Source of the DNA: Crocinitomix catalasitica ATCC 23190
Lineage (GTDB): Bacteria > Bacteroidota > Bacteroidia > Flavobacteriales_D > Crocinitomicaceae
Assembly: GCF_000621625.1 (NCBI RefSeq)
Contig: NZ_JHXV01000032.1
Location: 1-55,100, forward strand
Direction of reading: 5' to 3'
DNA length: 55,100 nucleotides
Below the pieces are notes generated by a model. The model was given only the letters and a program-made list of their open reading frames with translations. It searched no databases and was not told where the DNA came from. Position numbers and translations under genes: made by a program. Within the stretch, counting starts at the first letter, position 1, and each line of letters begins with the position of its first letter. Shown here one piece after another: positions 53,920 to 55,100 of the stretch.

Positions 53920-54768
53920 CTATCTAAATCGATGACTCATAAAATAAGGACTGATCCAATACCCATTCACCTTAAATGAATTCCGAAGGAATTTTTCTAA
54001 ATATTTAACATTTCCAAAGGTATGATCTGTCGTTCGTTTATTGGTATAAACTTCGCCGTCATAAATGGTGTAATCTTCTACTGTTGTCAATGATTTTTTA
54101 TCGAAGAGAATGCTTTTATAATAGCGATTTTTAAAAGTCGTCAATTCTTCTAAATAGCGCATTTTTACATAAGCAACATCTACATTCCCTAATTGTTTTC
54201 GTGAAAGAAAATTATAATGTAAAAAATAGAGCAAATGTTCGGATGGGGCGATTTTGTCAACAAATGCCTTGAGCAATTCTTCATCTTCACTCTCAAGCGC
54301 AGCAATCAGTCCATATTTTAAATCCTCAAAGGTGGTATAACCTTCATGTGGTTCCATTTTTACAGGTTCGTTTGTAATTGTTCCCGCTTTATTAATCGTC
54401 CGCATCATACCATCTTTAAAAGTTAAAGCGGTACCATCTTCAAATTGTGAGATTTCATCAAAAGGACCGGGATTTAAAACCTTATTTTGATCAATGAGCA
54501 GATAATGTCCATCCTGCTTTGCTTTATACAGATCGGCATAATCTATCTTTGCTAAGGCTTCATATTGGAATGGGGAGGTCACTTCATTTTTGAAATTAAT
54601 AAGACCGAATTTTCCATTTTTCTTAGCGACAATTCTTTTTGATGCTAATCCTTTTGCATCATAATTCACTAAAAAATTAAAGTTAAGTGCGTCATATTTA
54701 AAAGGAATGATGATTTCGTTGGATTGGTTTACGATGCCATATTTGGTTCCTTGTTGTAGAATGAAAAA
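53920..54768 (-). pseudogene. WG-repeat protein gene truncated by the IS
   Basis: The frame is open from the IS boundary (54768) to the TAG at 53920, about 282 codons. Two WG-like repeat units are visible: KYGIVNQSNEIIIPFKYDAL (just before the GTG at 54669) and KFGLINFKNEVTSPFQYEAL. The GTG is therefore internal, not the true start. Upstream of 54768 the frame runs into IS sequence and a stop, so the 5' part was cut off when the element inserted. Beyond the repeats, about 130 residues form a non-repeat C-terminal region. WG-repeat proteins are often surface or periplasmic, but the signal sequence is lost here. Confidence 0.78.
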
Positions 54769-55100
54769 GGATCAAGACCAATTGTTGGGGACTAGGCATA
54801 TATTTTAGTTAATCTGAATAAAAAGAAAGCAACATTTTTCACACCTCTAAATTGGGATCTAAACGCTTTAATTTTTGCATTAAAAGATTCTGCAGCTGCA
54901 TTTGTACTTCTGTGTTCAAAATAATTAACAATCCCCTCGTAGTTGATTCGAATAGTATTCATAATGGTAGCAAAACTTTTAAATCCTGATTTTTCAACCT
55001 TATCATACCACTGGGCTAATTTTGTTAAAGCAATACCTTTTCCTGTTTTAGTATTAAAAAATAATCTAAGCTCTTGTGATAATTTATAAGCCTGTTCAAT
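54766..55100 (-). mobile_element. Partial insertion sequence, second copy, inverted
   Basis: This is the exact reverse complement of 1-335 as far as I compared. Its end at 54766-54769 abuts the interrupted WG-repeat gene. The rest of the element is beyond the window. Confidence 0.88.
54792..55100 (-). CDS. Transposase, C-terminal fragment, second copy
   Basis: The 102 visible residues are the same as those encoded at 1-309. The stop codon is at 54794-54792. The gene is cut only by the window edge. Confidence 0.82.
   Translation of the reverse strand: MEQAYKLSQELRLFFNTKTGKGIALTKLAQWYDKVEKSGFKSFATIMNTIRINYEGIVNYFEHRSTNAAAESFNAKIKAFRSQFRGVKNVAFFLFRLTKIYA

Noticed and set aside
1-55100. Inverted IS copies as arms of a 55-kb composite transposon
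   Set aside because: The interior holds essential division and cell-wall genes in their usual order, and both copies are cut exactly at the window edge at the same base. Contig ends in a repeat explain this better.
1-55100. CRISPR arrays, prophage genes, rRNA
   Set aside because: No regularly spaced repeats, phage structural genes or rRNA motifs were seen.

Overview
The window reads as chromosomal DNA from a low-GC member of the Bacteroidota, most likely order Flavobacteriales. The supporting signs are type IX secretion (T9SS) C-terminal sorting domains on three large secreted proteins, a PorP/SprF-family protein, a TonB-dependent receptor with a carboxypeptidase-like N-terminal domain followed by two DUF4249 lipoproteins, a methionine synthase split in two, and promoter -7 elements of the form TAnnTTTG. 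Both ends of the window are the same 335 bp in inverted orientation: the 3' end of an ISL3/ISAon1-like insertion sequence. These look like contig ends that stop inside a repeated IS, not the arms of a transposon.

Layout. 1-550: IS end, a terminator, tRNA-Leu(CAA) on the minus strand and a damaged duplicate of the tRNA 5' end carrying an 18-bp palindrome. 724-5390: an ABC ATPase, a membrane protein and a secreted CotH-kinase/lamin-tail protein. 5412-12594 (minus strand): a TIGR01777 epimerase, a RhuM-family protein, a photolyase and the split methionine synthase, which lies behind a clear SAM-I riboswitch and a consensus promoter. 12962-15445: a secreted beta-helix protein. 15442-17286 (minus): an MsbA-like exporter. 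17454-21069: rbfA, an FtsX-type permease and an S9 peptidase, tightly packed. 21174-25145: a TonB receptor and two tandem DUF4249 lipoproteins.

25382-40936 is a full division and cell-wall (dcw) cluster: mraZ, rsmH, ftsL, ftsI, murE, mraY, murD, ftsW, murG, murC, ftsQ, ftsA, ftsZ. The genes overlap or nearly touch. Ahead of mraZ there is a promoter -7 box and GTGG-type repeats that look like a MraZ operator. The cluster makes lipid II (MurE, MraY, MurD, MurG, MurC), polymerises it at the septum (FtsW, FtsI) and builds the divisome (FtsL, FtsQ, FtsA, FtsZ). murF and ddl are not here.

40948-51963 is a more variable stretch: an NTF2-like protein, a GT-C glycosyltransferase with an uncharacterised polytopic partner and two unknown lipoproteins, a secreted metallophosphoesterase, a SprF-like protein and a FUSC transporter. 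After it come yqeY, a small monooxygenase, and a 568-bp gap without a conventional gene. That gap holds a possible minus-strand mini-transcript with three tiny ORFs, the last encoding a 23-residue hydrophobic peptide, ending in a strong terminator. This is the best candidate for something undescribed. The window closes with a WG-repeat gene cut by the second IS copy.
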